Shown piece by piece: positions 44,574 through 53,707 of a DNA stretch of 64,000 bases (within the stretch, counting starts at the first letter, position 1; every line of letters starts with the position of its first letter). The stretch is from assembly GCA_017849455.1 (NCBI GenBank), contig JAFIGX010000003.1:1-64000 (forward strand). The letters are read 5' to 3'. A program made the translations under genes and the position numbers. The DNA comes from Pseudobacter sp. (GTDB lineage Bacteria > Bacteroidota > Bacteroidia > Chitinophagales > Chitinophagaceae). The notes below the pieces were generated by a model, which ran no database searches, was not told where the DNA came from, and saw only the letters and a program-made list of their open reading frames with translations.

Positions 44574-44634
44574 GGGCAAAGACGCAAAGGCGCAATAGTA
44601 CAAAGGAATCGAACCCTTGCATCTATGCGCCTTT
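44574..44634. repeat. Dispersed GACGCAAAGGCGC intergenic repeat with inverted end
   Basis: GGGCAAAGACGCAAAGGCGC starts at 44574, and AAAGGCGCA (44586-44594) pairs exactly with TGCGCCTTT at 44626-44634. It is the same type of short intergenic repeat as that at 17354. Confidence 0.6.
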
Positions 44635-44704
44635 TCATGGATTAATAATGTATTGCTTTATCTGCTGTCAGGATGGGAAGGACCCGGCCTGTTCTAAAAA
44701 GAAA

Positions 44705-45145
44705 TCAATGCTCGCACATTTCCTTCAGTTTCGCCAATGCTTTGGGCATACCACTGGCGAACATGTCTATCCATTCCGGGTATGTATTCACCTCTACCTT
44801 GAGTGTAGTGATCCCATTCTTCTCGGTAAAAGTATAAGATTCGGTGCTGCCGATCCAGTTTTTCGCACTCTCGCTATCTCGGTCTTCTGTACCATCTGAA
44901 TTGATCGAGGCGATATGTTCGGCCAGGCTGAATTCATACGGCCTGTGCTCGACAAGCCTTGCCAGTGTGCCGCCCATGCCTGGCGCCAGGAACCGCAGGT
45001 TTTGCCCCTGCTTCCATTCGCCTTCGTAGTAGGAGCCAGGCCAGGAAACATCAACCCATTGCTTATACGTTGCGGGGGCCAACATGGTCTCCCATACTTT
45101 CTGCCTGCTGGCAGCAATATCGATTTTCATCTCCAGCTTTTTCAT
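44705..45145 (-). CDS. SRPBCC-domain protein
   Basis: A 146-residue START-like protein (KKLEMKIDIAASRQKVWETM at the N-terminus, WVDVSWPGSYYEGEWKQGQN, and the C-terminal FASGMPKALAKLKEMCEH). Its promoter has a CATCTTTG -7 element exactly 23 bp from the AraC-type motif at 45207. The same geometry is seen for the SRPBCC gene at 54203 and the SnoaL-like gene at 56665. Regulation by a GlxA-type protein is therefore likely. Confidence 0.9.
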   Translation of the reverse strand: MKKLEMKIDIAASRQKVWETMLAPATYKQWVDVSWPGSYYEGEWKQGQNLRFLAPGMGGTLARLVEHRPYEFSLAEHIASINSDGTEDRDSESAKNWIGSTESYTFTEKNGITTLKVEVNTYPEWIDMFASGMPKALAKLKEMCEH

Positions 45146-45175
45146 GATCGCATTTTTTGGTTAAGAATTGCGATA

Positions 45176-45183
45176 CAAAGATG
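45176..45183 (-). promoter_or_regulatory. -7 element of the SRPBCC gene at 44705
   Basis: On the minus strand it reads CATCTTTG, one mismatch from TAnnTTTG, 30 bp before the start codon. 23 bases separate it from the AraC-type motif. Confidence 0.55.
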
Positions 45184-45206
45184 GGATACTTATTTTCTAA
45201 GCGAGG

Positions 45207-45243
45207 GGGTTCAATACGACAATTTGGGGGTCGATTGCGTCAG
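45207..45243 (-). promoter_or_regulatory. AraC-type site (motif copy 2)
   Basis: On the plus strand it reads GGGTTCAATACGAC, then GGGGGTCGATTGCGTCAG. It matches copy 1 at 27 of 37 positions without gaps, and its half-sites (45218 and 45239) are 21 bp apart. It lies between the ankyrin and SRPBCC genes, upstream of the latter. Confidence 0.6.
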
Positions 45244-45245
45244 GA

Positions 45246-46499
45246 TCAACTTTCTGCGCCATGCGTCCTGAATATTTCTATGATGCGTTCTTTGAGAAGA
45301 GAGGGAATTTTGTCCTGCCTCGACAGCCATCCGATCGTGCCAGGCTCTATCTCAGTACCTGCATCAAGGAGGATTTGGATGATCAACGCAAAATCAGTGT
45401 CGGTCTCCGGCCAGCGGTAAACTTCATCGCTATTACATACAGCCCATAGAGCAGCGCCTAAAGGATTCCCATCATAGATATTTTTTATTTCCAGCGAAGC
45501 GCCGCGCTGTATAAGGAATCTGACGATGTCGATATGACCGCCCATGACTGCCCAATGTAACCCAGGCATACCATCGACCGGCTCATCCGGGTCTATCCCT
45601 TTATCCATCAAAAATTCCACGATTGCCTTATGTCCATATTCGCAGGCCCATCCAAAGCCCAGTTCTGCCTGTCTCCAGGTTGCATGGTTGGTCAGACTTC
45701 CATCTCCATTAAAAAAACTTTCCACTACATCGAGCCGGCCAACACCGGCAGCGCCTTCGAGGTTTAACATAGCCCCATGACGTGCAAGGAAATCAGCAGC
45801 TTCCGGGCGTCCATTATGCAGGCAACCAATCACAATACTATGCCCATTGCCAGCGGTCCCGGAGGGGCCGATATCGGCCCCTGCCTTCAGCAAAGTTTCC
45901 ATCAATGGAACAAGCACTTTCGCTTTGGCGGGCCAGATACTGGTTGCCACCAACCCCAATGTTGTTGATCCGCCGCCGTACATGTCGGCCTCTGCGTCCA
46001 CTTCGGCTCCTGCTTCCAGCAAACAGTTCAATATGTTTACCGCATTGGCAGGTGACCGTTGACGGTAATTCTCGACACCATTGGCCCCAACATAATGTAA
46101 CAACATGGAATGATGCACACGCATCGATCGCATACGTACCAAACCAGGGTCTTGTTGCAGCAGGGACCTGAGTGTTGCCAGATCACCGTCGATGATCGCT
46201 TCGATAGCAAGCTCGAATTGGAATACCCGTGAGCCTTCATTATCGATGATCTTTACCCATTCTTCCAGTTTTTGCCAGTTCTCAAAATGATACCAACAGG
46301 TCAGTGAAAGGTGTATATCATCCAGCGTGATAGCGATCCCCGGGAATTCAGATCCGGGTAACCTCGATATCTCCCGGTGATTTTCCCTTACGAACTGAAT
46401 CGTTTCGCGGTCCCCTGCCTTATAATCCCTGTACAGTCTTTCCGCCATTTGCCGGTAATCTTCCAGCCTTGCTGTAATTGGCAATGGGTCGATCTTCAT
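45246..46499 (-). CDS. Ankyrin-repeat protein
   Basis: A 417-residue protein starting MKIDPLPITARLEDYRQ at the ATG at 46499; an upstream frame (to 46583) would add an unrelated hydrophobic stretch. The N-terminal helical part is followed by about six to eight ankyrin-like repeats (for example LHYVGANGVENYRQRSPANA, LASHGAMLNLEGAAGVGRLD-type and LHWAVMGGHIDIVRFLIQRG with EIKNIYDGNPLGAALW). It probably binds a partner protein; no enzyme domain is seen. It follows the restriction-modification gene after about 115 bp on the same strand. Confidence 0.88.
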   Translation of the reverse strand: MKIDPLPITARLEDYRQMAERLYRDYKAGDRETIQFVRENHREISRLPGSEFPGIAITLDDIHLSLTCWYHFENWQKLEEWVKIIDNEGSRVFQFELAIEAIIDGDLATLRSLLQQDPGLVRMRSMRVHHSMLLHYVGANGVENYRQRSPANAVNILNCLLEAGAEVDAEADMYGGGSTTLGLVATSIWPAKAKVLVPLMETLLKAGADIGPSGTAGNGHSIVIGCLHNGRPEAADFLARHGAMLNLEGAAGVGRLDVVESFFNGDGSLTNHATWRQAELGFGWACEYGHKAIVEFLMDKGIDPDEPVDGMPGLHWAVMGGHIDIVRFLIQRGASLEIKNIYDGNPLGAALWAVCNSDEVYRWPETDTDFALIIQILLDAGTEIEPGTIGWLSRQDKIPSLLKERIIEIFRTHGAES

Positions 46500-46615
46500 A
46501 TTAAAATATAATATGGAGATAAGGTACAAAATAAAAAAAAGGCAGGCCAGAATTTGTGACATCTGTCCAGGTATGAATGGCATCAGGGCGTTAATGCCTG
46601 AAATCCGGTTGGTAT

Positions 46616-49600
46616 TTAGCCGGGATACTTCGCTTCGATGGTGCTTACCGGGTAGAGTGAATTCATCATCATTAAATTATTGAATACAGGATGTTCCTTA
46701 TCATTCAACCGGTCAAATACAGAGCTGATCAGTCTTTGCCTCTCTTCACCATTCATGTTTTCAGTCAATGGCGATAATTCACCCAGGTGGTCGACCACCA
46801 TACAATTATTCTCCTGGAATATCTCAGGGAAATAAAGCTCATATACCATTCCATTTATCAGCTTTTCAAAAAAACCAGTCAAGGGAAGATCAGTATGATT
46901 TTTCAGATAAATGATGTACTCGGTAATTACAATAAATGGGCGCTGGTCTTCCGTGCTGATCTTTTTTATTGGGATGAATTGCAGTGGTTCGAAATATAAT
47001 TCCAGCATATCCCCCTTTCGTTTACCCATCCAGTAAAGCCAGTAATATATTACCCGGCTGTTCAGAACTGCGAGAATATATTTCAATGAATATCCAATCT
47101 TGTTGAGTGATATATAATATACATCGGCAGATGCATAGGTTTCACCTTCGTGGTAACCGAACAGGTTCCACCGGCTTCTCTGAGGGCAGATGATGACGGG
47201 GTCCCTGATGATCTCGACCGGAACAGCATGGATAAGGGCCCACCATTTACCTTTTTTGTAGGCCGATTGCAGCACACCATTGATAAACCTTTTGGAGAGT
47301 GCATCCCGGAACCTGGAAAAGTGTCTCGCAATGGCCGGTAATTCGTTGAACGCTTCTTCCGACTGAACTGCATCCACATACAGTATCCAATACCCGGTAT
47401 CATCCTGAACATAATAATTGCCGATATGGGAGTTCTTTATAAAAGGTTTAATATACTTCCTTTCGTTTGTGCTTAACCCAAGTTCCTGCAGCTCCTCTTT
47501 TGTGAGCACATACACGCCGGTATTGATATTATTGGATCTGTCCCTGATCCTGTCCCGGCCTGTGATGATGCCCTGGTTGATATTACAGATCCCATTCGTG
47601 ATCTTTTTGCCGGCCACTGTATTTGCTTTCTTCTCGCCTTTCGATTCATTGTCCGAGAGCTTTTCACAGCCGCGGTAAAGCTGGTTGATGATATCCGATG
47701 ATTCAGCAGGTAAAAAGTGAATGAACCCTGTCCAGCTATTGTAGAGCGTTCGCTGGTCCGCATAAAAATTCAATTCCTGCTCCCGGTAACTGAAAATATT
47801 CCCTGCATATTTATTTTGGTAGATGGTACAATTGATCTCCGGGTTGGGAGGTCCCCCTTTTTGTAAAATGAAGATATTGGTGTGCACTCCTGCCTCAAAA
47901 ATATTATTCTCATTGAAGTTGATATAGCTGGCGATCCTGTAATCCTCCATTATCCTTTTCCTGATCTTTTTTCCGCCCCGTGCAGTGACCCAGTAATTAG
48001 GTGTAATGAAGATATTGATGCCGGCAGACTTTGTAATAGCGTACGACCTATGCAGGAAAAAATACCAGTAGTCCATTTTCTTCTCAAATCCGGGATCGCT
48101 GTTCAGCGGTCCAAAAAGCTCTTTGTTGCCTTTTTGCCCGATATAAGGAGGGTTGGCAATGATGATATCAAATCCTCTATTCCCGTCTGTAATATGGGGA
48201 TTGAACACTTCCGGAAAATGGAGGTTCCAATCGAAATTCAAAACACTATCGCCCGTAACGATCTGGTGGTTCAGGTTGGGTAATTCCGCAGGATTATCTT
48301 CATCCACTATCAAACTTAACCAGAATCGTAACCGCGCAATAGCCACTGCTCCTTTCTCGATATCCACACCATACATGGAGTTGCGGATGATCTTCTCCTT
48401 CACATCGGAAGGTTTCCATTCTGTCCCCGTTTCATAACTCACCAGTTCCCTGATGGCATGGATCTCCTGCAGGAGGCCGACCGGAAAGGCGCCCGACCCG
48501 ATGGCCGGATCACAAATCTTTATTGTATCGAGTAATTCATCCACGCGCAACAGTTGCTCCCTGGAATATACGCTGGCTCTTTTTTGCGTTACCAGCTTTT
48601 CGACGTCTGCACGGTTTACAGGATACTCCTTGCTTAAATGGGAAAGCAGGAATTCAACCAGGCTCTGCCGGCACATATAGTGCACGATCTCTTTGGGAGT
48701 ATAATACGTGCCTTTATTCTTATTGTCTTCAAGCAGGTTCTCGAAAATATGTCCCAACATTTCAGGGTCAACGGCAAGTGTCTGGTCATCCGGGCTGTTC
48801 TCATGCATCGTAAAATTGAATGCATTCAGAAAGTCGAAAAATCCTCTGTGAGCAGGATCTTCGGGATAATCGGTATTGTGAAAAAAAGTAGGTGGGAACT
48901 TCAATGAATATTCATCATACTCTTCTTTTTCGAACAGGCCGCCATGGAGGAATGGCACTTTGACCGTCTGACCACCGGGCATGATAAAATCATCATGGGC
49001 CCTTTTCTTATTCAGGATATCGAAGAACAAAGGTGATAACCAGTCATTGTAAAACGATTCATTTCCACCGGAACTGGTGAACAGCCTCATCATAAAATCA
49101 GGCGGGCCGTCTTTATACTCAACCGAAGAAGCGCCGAGCCATCCTTTTTTCTGAATAAAATATAGGAACACCATACGGCCCAGCAGCTTTTTGGTGAAAT
49201 CCCTGATTGGTTTGAAAGATCTATCGGTTCCCGGTTTGGTGGAATGCGCAGGCGATACGATCCTGAAGATCTCACTCCAGTAATCCGATCCTTGTAAATA
49301 ATCGCAAAATTTCAGGTAATGCCGCCTGTACTCATCAAAGAATGACCTGGCCAGCTTCCCGACGGAGAATGCACGTATAAGTGCCTGAAGATCGATTGTT
49401 GTTTCCTGGCAAAGTGTTTCTAACCGGGAGGCCGGAATTTTACAACTTTCGCACGGCCCCAATAACCAGGTGAACTGTTTTACAGTTTTATCAGAGAGCC
49501 CTTTCACAGTTACCTCATTGCTTCGGGTGATCAATGTTAAACGCCACGTACCAGTGTTTTCGCCCGATACAAAACTGATCAATGCTGCATCACCGGTAGC

Positions 49601-49906
49601 AAGCAGCCTATCGATATAATGTTGGATAAAGACCTTATTGTGTTCGATCTGTTTACCAGGCATTAACCGGACCTCATAGCACAATATGCTGGCGCCATCT
49701 TCCAGGTGAATATTGCCGTAGATCAAGGCGCTGTCGATGATGGAGGATGCAGCTTTACCTGGAACGGAGATAGCTTTGGGGTTGGCATTCAAAGAAAATC
49801 CAGACTTGAACAATGGGATCAGTACTTTCCTGCTGAACAGGTCCCTGTCAAACGGCTTTTGCAATTCAGCCAGTATTTTTTTTCGGTCCACAGCCATCCT
49901 TACCAA
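46616..49906 (-). CDS. Type IIG restriction-modification enzyme (Eco57I-like)
   Basis: A 1096-residue single-chain enzyme combining DNA cleavage and adenine-N6 methylation. The methyltransferase core has the AdoMet motif DPAIGSGAFPVGLL (Asp466) and the catalytic motif IV NPPYIGQKGNKELFG (Asn585). The N-terminal region (about 60-140) has YEVRLMPGKQIEHNKVFIQ and ALISFVSGENTGTWRLTLI, the layout of the Eco57I-type nuclease domain. The C-terminal part (about 780-1080) is the target-recognition and helical region. MAVDRKKILAELQ at 49897 is an alternative start. No specificity subunit is adjacent, as expected for type IIG. It is likely an acquired defence gene. Confidence 0.9.
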   Translation of the reverse strand: MVRMAVDRKKILAELQKPFDRDLFSRKVLIPLFKSGFSLNANPKAISVPGKAASSIIDSALIYGNIHLEDGASILCYEVRLMPGKQIEHNKVFIQHYIDRLLATGDAALISFVSGENTGTWRLTLITRSNEVTVKGLSDKTVKQFTWLLGPCESCKIPASRLETLCQETTIDLQALIRAFSVGKLARSFFDEYRRHYLKFCDYLQGSDYWSEIFRIVSPAHSTKPGTDRSFKPIRDFTKKLLGRMVFLYFIQKKGWLGASSVEYKDGPPDFMMRLFTSSGGNESFYNDWLSPLFFDILNKKRAHDDFIMPGGQTVKVPFLHGGLFEKEEYDEYSLKFPPTFFHNTDYPEDPAHRGFFDFLNAFNFTMHENSPDDQTLAVDPEMLGHIFENLLEDNKNKGTYYTPKEIVHYMCRQSLVEFLLSHLSKEYPVNRADVEKLVTQKRASVYSREQLLRVDELLDTIKICDPAIGSGAFPVGLLQEIHAIRELVSYETGTEWKPSDVKEKIIRNSMYGVDIEKGAVAIARLRFWLSLIVDEDNPAELPNLNHQIVTGDSVLNFDWNLHFPEVFNPHITDGNRGFDIIIANPPYIGQKGNKELFGPLNSDPGFEKKMDYWYFFLHRSYAITKSAGINIFITPNYWVTARGGKKIRKRIMEDYRIASYINFNENNIFEAGVHTNIFILQKGGPPNPEINCTIYQNKYAGNIFSYREQELNFYADQRTLYNSWTGFIHFLPAESSDIINQLYRGCEKLSDNESKGEKKANTVAGKKITNGICNINQGIITGRDRIRDRSNNINTGVYVLTKEELQELGLSTNERKYIKPFIKNSHIGNYYVQDDTGYWILYVDAVQSEEAFNELPAIARHFSRFRDALSKRFINGVLQSAYKKGKWWALIHAVPVEIIRDPVIICPQRSRWNLFGYHEGETYASADVYYISLNKIGYSLKYILAVLNSRVIYYWLYWMGKRKGDMLELYFEPLQFIPIKKISTEDQRPFIVITEYIIYLKNHTDLPLTGFFEKLINGMVYELYFPEIFQENNCMVVDHLGELSPLTENMNGEERQRLISSVFDRLNDKEHPVFNNLMMMNSLYPVSTIEAKYPG

Positions 49907-50170
49907 TCGTTGAATTCATACAATTTTAGGAGAAATAATCGTAAACTTCTTGCAACGGAGATACTTTCTCCGCAAAGTCCGAAGAATAAATAATCAGGGC
50001 AATAAATTATCATCGACCTGATCGTCAGATCATCGAAAAAAGGATTCTGTAAAGTGTGATTTTATGGACCCTTGTACGAATAATTAAGAGAACATAATTA
50101 TTCTAACAAATGGCGCTCAGGATGGAGGGCCCGGATGGATGAATATAAATAATAATGGAAAAAACGAAGC
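49907..50170. other. Intergenic region upstream of the R-M gene
   Basis: 264 bp without a gene. It contains only AT-rich sequence and weak -7-like words. No repeat or RNA was recognised. Confidence 0.6.
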
Positions 50171-50464
50171 TTACCATACCTGGTAAATTTCCCTCGAACC
50201 GGTGAGGTACATTTCCTGGTATCCTTTCATAACCTCTTCCATTTTCTTCATTTCCTCACTATTCTCTTTGTATTTCTCCCAGCTCTTTTCATAGGCCGTG
50301 AGATTCTCATATTTAGTGACCATTATCACCCTGTTGTATTGACCGGTCATATCTGTCATAATATTGACCAGATCGCTGAAACCGGACATTGCCTCCTTGA
50401 ATTTCTTGGCCAGTTTGGAAGCATTACCAGGTTTACAGATAAAAATGTCATGAACGATGATCAT
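50171..50464 (-). CDS. NIPSNAP/dimeric alpha-beta-barrel-like small protein
   Basis: A 97-residue protein with the pattern of a dimeric alpha-beta barrel: MIIVHDIFICKPGNASKLAKKF, YNRVIMVTKYENLTAYEKSW, and a C-terminal EMYLTGSREIYQVW strand. NIPSNAP-like proteins and antibiotic-biosynthesis-type monooxygenases share this fold; function cannot be told. It follows the VOC gene by 28 bp on the same strand. Confidence 0.75.
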   Translation of the reverse strand: MIIVHDIFICKPGNASKLAKKFKEAMSGFSDLVNIMTDMTGQYNRVIMVTKYENLTAYEKSWEKYKENSEEMKKMEEVMKGYQEMYLTGSREIYQVW

Positions 50465-50492
50465 AACTTATTTTTTTAATGGTAAGGAGAGA

Positions 50493-50960
50493 TCACTTGG
50501 TTGTTGTACCGCCCTTTGCCGTAAAAACGCTATCTATAGGTTCCCATAATTCTATCTTATTCCCTTCGGGGTCCATGATATGAACAAACTTTCCGTAATC
50601 GTAGGATTCGATATCGTCGAGGATTGCCACACCGTTTTCCTGCAACTTTTTCACGAGCCCTTCTATATTCTGAACTCTGTAATTGATCATGAACTCTTTG
50701 GTAGAAGGAGCAAAATAACTGTCGCCGGCCTCGAATGGGCTCCAGCGCAGGTAATTGATCTCATCGGGCCGGTTCGCATTCCTGAACTCGAAAGGGGAAC
50801 CATATTCATCTATGGCTAGTCCCAGGTTCCTGCCATACCACTCCCTTGTTTCCTTTGGGTTATTGGAACCAAAAAAAATCCCACCAATGCCTGTAACTTT
50901 GGGTGTATTGTCGTTGACCGACGTTTCTTTTTCCTGAGGAAGGTTTGATGTATTGTCCAT
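50493..50960 (-). CDS. VOC (glyoxalase/bleomycin-resistance) family protein
   Basis: A 155-residue vicinal-oxygen-chelate protein with two beta-alpha-beta-beta-beta units: VTGIGGIFFGSNNPKETREWYGRNLG (about 22-48) and EFMINYRVQNIEGLVKKLQENG. It ends HIMDPEGNKIELWEP, with the typical Glu metal ligand. It may bind or modify a small molecule, for example in detoxification. Confidence 0.88.
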   Translation of the reverse strand: MDNTSNLPQEKETSVNDNTPKVTGIGGIFFGSNNPKETREWYGRNLGLAIDEYGSPFEFRNANRPDEINYLRWSPFEAGDSYFAPSTKEFMINYRVQNIEGLVKKLQENGVAILDDIESYDYGKFVHIMDPEGNKIELWEPIDSVFTAKGGTTTK

Positions 50961-51088
50961 ATAGGTTATAATATTTAGAAGTTGGAATTACGCACTCGGA
51001 AAACAGGTAATTTAACGTTGCGAGGGAATTACAGTTCGTCAAATGCAACTATCAGCTAATCGGGTAATCGAAGTTAAACAATTCCGGC

Positions 51089-51877
51089 CTAAATCGTAGC
51101 TCTATTCTTTCGGGGAGTATAGAAATAAAAGATGGCAATAAAGATGATCATGATCAAAAGGTAACTGATCCATGCGTTTCGGTTTACCACCTCTTCAAAA
51201 CCCTTGTCTGCAACCCCCTGTAAAATACCTCTCTCGTTTTTGAAACCCCAGCACCATTGTCCAAAATTCCATGCTGCGTGAAGTCCGATAGGCAATGCAA
51301 TCCCATTGGTCCTCAGGGCGGCGAACCCGAATAACAAGGCGCCGGTCCCTGCTCCTGCAAATGCCTGGACCCAGGTCATGCCTCCCACAACATGCTCCAG
51401 GGAAAAGATCACAAAAATAATAAGTTGTGAAGCCCACAGTCCCAGCTTGTAATTCAAACTAAATAACGGATAACCGCGAAAAGCCAGTTCTTCCCGGATC
51501 GCTACGAGGATATATAGAGTGAGGTAAAAAAATATTGGACGGGGAGAAAAAGGATACGACTGAACCATTTTATAATGCCCGAGTAATAAAACAAAGACGG
51601 GTTGAAGCGCCGTCATGATCAACCCGATAGCAAAACCTATCAATACTTTCTTTAAAGTGGATTTGCCGGCCACTACTCCAACGTTCTTCAATGGGATTTT
51701 CTCCCATTTCGTAAACAATAGTGTGAGAGCATAAGTAATGATTATGGCGACAACAAGCATTAAATGCTGGTTCCATTCGGAGGGTACATTCTTGAACAGC
51801 CCTGAAGTGATGGCCAATACGACAGCACAAAGCAGGCAAAAAAGTACGACGCGGAAAATTGTCAGCCTATTATTCAT
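51089..51877 (-). CDS. CPBP family intramembrane metalloprotease
   Basis: A 262-residue protein with about eight membrane helices. The CPBP (Rce1-like) motifs are present: VAIREELAFRGYPLF (EExxxR), FSLEHVVGGMTWVQA and IGLHAAWNFGQWCW. Such proteases process prenylated or small hydrophobic peptides; some give bacteriocin immunity. The substrate is unknown. It lies 57 bp downstream of the CGNR regulator. Confidence 0.88.
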   Translation of the reverse strand: MNNRLTIFRVVLFCLLCAVVLAITSGLFKNVPSEWNQHLMLVVAIIITYALTLLFTKWEKIPLKNVGVVAGKSTLKKVLIGFAIGLIMTALQPVFVLLLGHYKMVQSYPFSPRPIFFYLTLYILVAIREELAFRGYPLFSLNYKLGLWASQLIIFVIFSLEHVVGGMTWVQAFAGAGTGALLFGFAALRTNGIALPIGLHAAWNFGQWCWGFKNERGILQGVADKGFEEVVNRNAWISYLLIMIIFIAIFYFYTPRKNRATI

Positions 51878-51934
51878 CTTCTTCTATTTAAAATAAATAA
51901 CAAATCGATCATTCGTTCTCCCATTCGGGCATAT

Positions 51935-52549
51935 TCAACTTTTGTGGCGATGGTACCATTCCAGTGCTTTCACGCTTGCCCCGCAGGTTTTCATGGTACA
52001 CCAGCGCCGCTTGCCATTCTTTGTGGTGTCGAGGAAAAGCCAATGGCATTTTGGGCATTCTTTCACTTTTTCCAACAGGTCTGCCGAAAGCAGTAACTCA
52101 TAGCTGTCATCCACGATCCCGGCAAGTATATGTTTAAAGCTGCCTTTTCCGAAATGCCAGCCCGATACCAGTTCACTATTCAATTGTTCTATTTTTTTGC
52201 AGGAAAAGTAATCCGCGAGGACCCTGTTATAACCGTCAAGCAGGGCTGGGGTAGCTTTTCCTGTTTTGACCGTCGTATGAAGTACCTGGTAAAGCAACTC
52301 CCTGAATGCTATCGTTTCCTTGAAAAAGGCAGATGCCTGATTTGGATGCCTGGTAGCATGCTGTAATAATTCTTTATACGACCGGACATCAATTATTTCC
52401 AATCGTTTTGCCCAATATAAGAGATCTGCAAAATCAGACAGGTAGTCCATCATTGGGTTGCTTACCCTGTCTTTCACAGTATTGATAAAGTCGATACACA
52501 ATGCCCCGCCACAAATCGTAATCCTATCAATTTTATCATTTTTTACCAT
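51935..52549 (-). CDS. CGNR zinc-finger / ABATE-domain transcriptional regulator
   Basis: A 204-residue protein with an N-terminal ABATE-type ligand domain (about 10-140, ICGGALCIDFINTVKDR) and a C-terminal CGNR-type zinc finger, here ECPKCHWLFLDTTKNGKRRWCTMKTCGAS (four cysteines). It is probably a regulator. The gap to the divergent RidA gene contains a large palindrome that may be its own site. Confidence 0.9.
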   Translation of the reverse strand: MVKNDKIDRITICGGALCIDFINTVKDRVSNPMMDYLSDFADLLYWAKRLEIIDVRSYKELLQHATRHPNQASAFFKETIAFRELLYQVLHTTVKTGKATPALLDGYNRVLADYFSCKKIEQLNSELVSGWHFGKGSFKHILAGIVDDSYELLLSADLLEKVKECPKCHWLFLDTTKNGKRRWCTMKTCGASVKALEWYHRHKS

Positions 52550-52569
52550 CTATTTTTATTTTAACGGTA

Positions 52570-52624
52570 AAGTATTATTTTTACCACCATAACCGGTTTT
52601 ACAGGCAAAGTAAAAATAATACTT
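52570..52624. promoter_or_regulatory. Large palindromic operator between CGNR and RidA genes
   Basis: AAGTATTATTTTTAC (52570-52584) is repeated as its exact reverse complement GTAAAAATAATACTT (52610-52624), with a 25-bp centre holding the palindrome AACCGGTT (52591-52598). Further ACGGTT words lie just outside both ends. It sits midway between the two divergent start codons. Confidence 0.7.
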
Positions 52625-52662
52625 ATCCTACGGTTTTAACCATCGAACCAAAATCTTTAGCT

Positions 52663-53094
52663 ATGAGAGCAATTATCGCTATTTTATCGGTCTTCACTTT
52701 TTTGATCACATCAGGTTGTTCAACTATGAGCCATCATTCTATTAACCCTACAGGTGCTTCCTTTTCGCAGGCGTATGAATTAAGGAACTATAAGCGGTTG
52801 GTATTCGTGAGTGGGCAGGTGCCGGAAGACGAAAATGAAAAAGTTCCCCCGGATTTCCGCTCCCAGGCGGAGCTTGCGTGGAAAAATGTAGAAGCCCAGT
52901 TGAAAGCTGCGGACATGAACTTAAAAGACATTGTCAAGTTTACCGTTTTTCTGTCCGACAGGAAGTACAGGCGGGAGAATTTTGAGGTCAGGCATAAAGT
53001 ACTTGGTGACCATCAGCCAGCCATGACCATTATCATCACAGGCATTTATGATGAGCAATGGCTGTTGGAAATTGAAGCCATTGCAGGAAAATGA
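52663..53094 (+). CDS. RidA family protein with a lipoprotein signal
   Basis: A 143-residue YjgF/RidA-fold protein with INPTGASFSQAYEL, LVFVSGQVPEDENEKVPPDF and DIVKFTVFLSD. RidA proteins normally deaminate reactive enamines in the cytosol. Here the N-terminus MRAIIAILSVFTFLITSGCS has a lipobox (TSGC), which suggests export and lipid attachment. An internal ATG at 52726 (MSHHSINPTGA) would give an ordinary cytosolic protein. It starts the plus-strand unit RidA-DUF1801, opposite the CGNR regulator. Confidence 0.85.
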   Translation: MRAIIAILSVFTFLITSGCSTMSHHSINPTGASFSQAYELRNYKRLVFVSGQVPEDENEKVPPDFRSQAELAWKNVEAQLKAADMNLKDIVKFTVFLSDRKYRRENFEVRHKVLGDHQPAMTIIITGIYDEQWLLEIEAIAGK

Positions 53095-53170
53095 ACGGTT
53101 TCCGAAAAAACCATTCAATCATTACTCCCGTTGATCAAACAGGAACACTCACTAAAATAAAAAATATACA

Positions 53171-53575
53171 ATGGCAACCGGGTCCAAAAAAAATGAAATA
53201 CAGACAGTGGCCGATTACCTGGCCAACCTTTCGGAGAAACAACGTGCAGGAGTACAAAAGCTGGTGCGGATCGTAAAGTCTGCAGCACCGCAGTTGGAAG
53301 AAGGGCTTAACTACTCAACTCCTGCCTACAGGTTGAACAATAAACTGGTAGTTGGCATTGCTGCTGCAAAAACGCATACGGGGTTCTATGTAATGAGTGA
53401 GCCTGTAATGGACCAATTCAAAAACGAGCTGAAAGGTTATGACATTGCCAAAACAAGTGTCCGCTTCCTGCTCGATGAAGAGCTGCCTGCTCCATTGATA
53501 AAGAAAATCGTGCTGGCAAGGATCGCGGAGATCGATTCGACAACGAAAAAAAGTGTCGGGAAGAAAACGAAATAA
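53171..53575 (+). CDS. DUF1801 domain protein
   Basis: A 134-residue protein of the DUF1801/YdhG family. It shows VADYLANLSEKQRAGVQKLVRI, NYSTPAYRLNNKLVVGIAAAKTHTGFYVMSE, and SVRFLLDEELPAPLIKKIV. Family members have a FraH/frataxin-like fold of uncertain function. It follows the RidA gene by 76 bp. Confidence 0.88.
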   Translation: MATGSKKNEIQTVADYLANLSEKQRAGVQKLVRIVKSAAPQLEEGLNYSTPAYRLNNKLVVGIAAAKTHTGFYVMSEPVMDQFKNELKGYDIAKTSVRFLLDEELPAPLIKKIVLARIAEIDSTTKKSVGKKTK

Positions 53576-53587
53576 ATATTGCATGAG

Positions 53588-53704
53588 ATGGTCATTGGCC
53601 AAATATCCGGTATCAACCAGATCGGACAGCAATTGATTGCAAGATACCCTCCTCCTGTTCCGGGATCAACAGTGGGGAGAGTACCGGCCAACACAGGTCC
53701 TTAA
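53588..53704 (+). other. Possible 38-residue ORF or remnant
   Basis: An ATG at 53588 opens 38 codons with a protein-like sequence (MVIGQISGINQIGQQLIARY, then PPPVPGSTVGRVP). No family is recognised; the PPPVPGS words recall phage head-tail proteins, but not strongly. It may be a fragment left by rearrangement. Confidence 0.2.
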
Positions 53705-53707
53705 TAA

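Noticed and set aside
46037..46240. Small frames opposite the ankyrin gene
   Set aside because: Several overlapping short frames, all antisense or out of frame with a clear ankyrin protein.
53588..53704. 38-residue ORF with a phage-like PPPVPGS word
   Set aside because: Too short, with only a vague resemblance; listed as a weak feature, not as evidence of a prophage.
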